DNA of 64,000 nt from Phycisphaerales bacterium (GTDB lineage Bacteria; Planctomycetota; Phycisphaerae; Phycisphaerales; UBA1924). The position numbers were made by a program, and so were the translations under genes. Position 1 is the stretch's first letter. The number at the start of each line of letters is the position of its first letter. The notes below the pieces were generated by a model. That model saw only the letters and a list, made by a program, of their open reading frames with translations, searched no databases and had not been told where the DNA came from. This document shows, piece by piece, positions 63,020 through 64,000 of the stretch. Location: contig JAJDDJ010000001.1 of NCBI GenBank assembly GCA_029260395.1, forward strand, positions 124,001 to 188,000. The letters run 5' to 3'.

Positions 63020-63807
63020 GGTGTGTTCCCGTCTGAAGAGGCGGCGGGCGCTGCGCCGGATCCCGGCACAACCACGCGGGTGCTTTCAAGGTGCTGACGG
63101 GTTTCAACATCGAGCACATCGAGTGAGCCCTTGCGGGCGGCCTGCAGCACGCGGAGGTGGGCGACGATGGCCCAAGCATCGTGCTCATCGACAGCGTGTG
63201 CGTAACCGGGCATACGGTTGGCGCCATCGACACCCCAGACGCCGTTACGGATCACACTAAAGAGGTAGCCGTCTGCCCCTTTTTCGCCGCCAATCTGATA
63301 CTGCTCGCCGTGCAGGCTGGGCACCGGAGCGGCCCACTTGCGGCCGGCCATGCCGCCTGCATTGGGCGTTGCGCCCTCGGCGTTGAACCCGTGGCAGGCT
63401 GAACAGAAGATGCCGAAGCGCTCGGCCCCTCGCGCAAGCAGTTCGGGAGTGACCTCGACGGGGACGCGCGCCACGGGCGTGCCGTCAGGGTTGTTCCCGA
63501 AGTAGATGTCGGCCTCGTCCTTAAGCAGGGCAGCCCGACTCAACAGGTTCGTCGCGTTCCAGTCCGCTTCCATGATCGAGGCCGAGTAGCCGAACGCAAC
63601 CGAGCCCTCGGGCGGCTGGCGCATGGTTCTGCCGTCCTCGAAGAACTGCGTCTGGCTCTGCGGCTTGAATCTCGGCTGGTCGTCCATGTCCGGGAAGAAC
63701 TGGCGTGGCGGTTTGTCGGTACGTTCACCCCGGCACGCGGTCATGCCCGCCGCGGCGAGGAACGCAACCGAACCGATCAGGATGGATCGAACGAGTCGGC
63801 TGTTCAT
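63016..63807 (-). CDS. actE: Alternative complex III subunit ActE (mono-heme cytochrome c)
   Basis: A 263-residue lipoprotein (signal FLAAAGMTAC, the lipobox Cys) with a cytochrome c domain: heme motif CSACH near residue 134 within FGIFCSACHGFNAEG, followed by the NRMPGYAHAVDEHDAWAIV Met-ligand region. In complex III it passes electrons from the Fe-S subunit to the oxidase. The N-terminal ~100 residues (MDDQPRFKPQSQTQFFEDG, VAFGYSASIM) match ActE. The ATG overlaps the actD stop and its own stop overlaps actF by 4 nt. Confidence 0.92.
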   Translation of the reverse strand: MNSRLVRSILIGSVAFLAAAGMTACRGERTDKPPRQFFPDMDDQPRFKPQSQTQFFEDGRTMRQPPEGSVAFGYSASIMEADWNATNLLSRAALLKDEADIYFGNNPDGTPVARVPVEVTPELLARGAERFGIFCSACHGFNAEGATPNAGGMAGRKWAAPVPSLHGEQYQIGGEKGADGYLFSVIRNGVWGVDGANRMPGYAHAVDEHDAWAIVAHLRVLQAARKGSLDVLDVETRQHLESTRVVVPGSGAAPAASSDGNTP

Positions 63808-64000
63808 GCCTGGGACTCCTCGATGAGCTCTATGTTGCTCGCGCCGGCTTCGCGTAGCGCAGCGATGGTCTTGGTCGGATCGAACGCCGGGTCGCGGGCC
63901 TCGATACAGATGAAGTAACAGTGATCCGTCGAATCCAGGAACCGCTCGGACTGAAACAATGGGTGGTTGAAGCGGGGCAGTCCGTTGAGCGCGAGCATGC
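63804..64000 (-). CDS. actD: Alternative complex III subunit ActD, C-terminal end (5' part beyond window)
   Basis: The last ~65 residues of a DUF3341/ActD-like membrane subunit: GLPRFNHPLFQSERFLDSTD, HCYFICIEARDPAFDPTKTI and ASNIELIEE. The GLPRxxHPxF segment and the ICIEAxDPxFDxxxT strand are the ActD C-terminal signature. The gene continues past base 64000; a Met at 63998 is only an internal codon. It overlaps actE by 4 nt. It implies that actA, actB and actC lie just upstream. Confidence 0.85.
   Translation of the reverse strand, partial: MLALNGLPRFNHPLFQSERFLDSTDHCYFICIEARDPAFDPTKTIAALREAGASNIELIEESQA

Overview
The window looks like a piece of a high-GC chromosome of a planctomycete, most likely class Phycisphaerae. 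This is inferred from protein families readable by eye, since no search could be run: a 51-residue PVC-type small basic protein, a Minf_1886-type protein, a prepilin-like protein with the H-X9-DG motif, three secreted proteins ending in a PAP/hydrophobic/Arg-rich tail (a PEP-CTERM-like sorting signal), many membrane proteins with a CxxC...CPECG zinc ribbon, and an alternative complex III gene set joined to a caa3-type cytochrome oxidase operon. No rRNA, tRNA, CRISPR array, insertion sequence, prophage or integrase was seen. Gene packing is dense and the content is mostly core.

Layout. 1-2.7 kb (minus): groEL (cut by the window edge), a 67-codon ORF, groES and a degenerate receiver-domain protein. 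2.9-5.7 kb (plus): rmuC, a zinc-ribbon membrane protein and a hexapeptide acetyltransferase, joined by 4-nt overlaps. 5.7-11.9 kb (minus): cupin, ThuA-like protein, FtsH, LptE-like and BamD-like envelope proteins, and a PAP-tailed secreted protein. 12-20.1 kb: ketoacyl synthase, BioY, DUF2959 lipoprotein, GGDEF protein, Ser/Thr kinase with a large extracytoplasmic part, and a one-domain asparaginase. 20.1-29.5 kb: a zinc-ribbon membrane gene broken by one amber codon, rplU, typA, a Gly-rich PAP-tailed protein, an ECF-sigma/membrane/secreted operon, a B12-fold protein and a UbiE-type methyltransferase. 29.5-40 kb: M48 protease, aminotransferase, small basic protein, SPOR-like protein, lone nuoI, PAP-tailed protein, pyrF, DUF971, recG and polX. 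40-47.9 kb: prepilin-like protein, ffh flanked by three paralogous tail-anchored zinc-ribbon proteins, STAS, NTF2-like protein, AI-2E-family permease, Minf_1886 protein, Mpg and a small membrane protein. 47.9-54.7 kb: ResB and CcsA cytochrome c maturation proteins, an amidohydrolase and an OmpA-like lipoprotein. 54.8-64 kb (all minus): one respiratory operon reading actD-actE-actF-small membrane protein-Sco-ctaC-ctaD-ctaE-ctaF-membrane protein.

How the genes work together. The last 16 kb form an aerobic respiratory module: alternative complex III oxidises quinol, the caa3-type oxidase reduces oxygen, Sco helps metallate CuA, and ResB/CcsA attach heme to c-type cytochromes. The UbiE-type enzyme may supply the quinone. 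FtsH, groES/EL, TypA, Ffh and the LptE/BamD-like lipoproteins serve protein quality control and envelope building.

Three regulatory themes stand out. Many start codons lie 5-9 nt after a TANNNT -10 box, implying leaderless mRNAs, and this helped set many starts. Three 10-bp direct repeats at 13-bp period lie upstream of groES. Clear hairpin terminators follow several genes.
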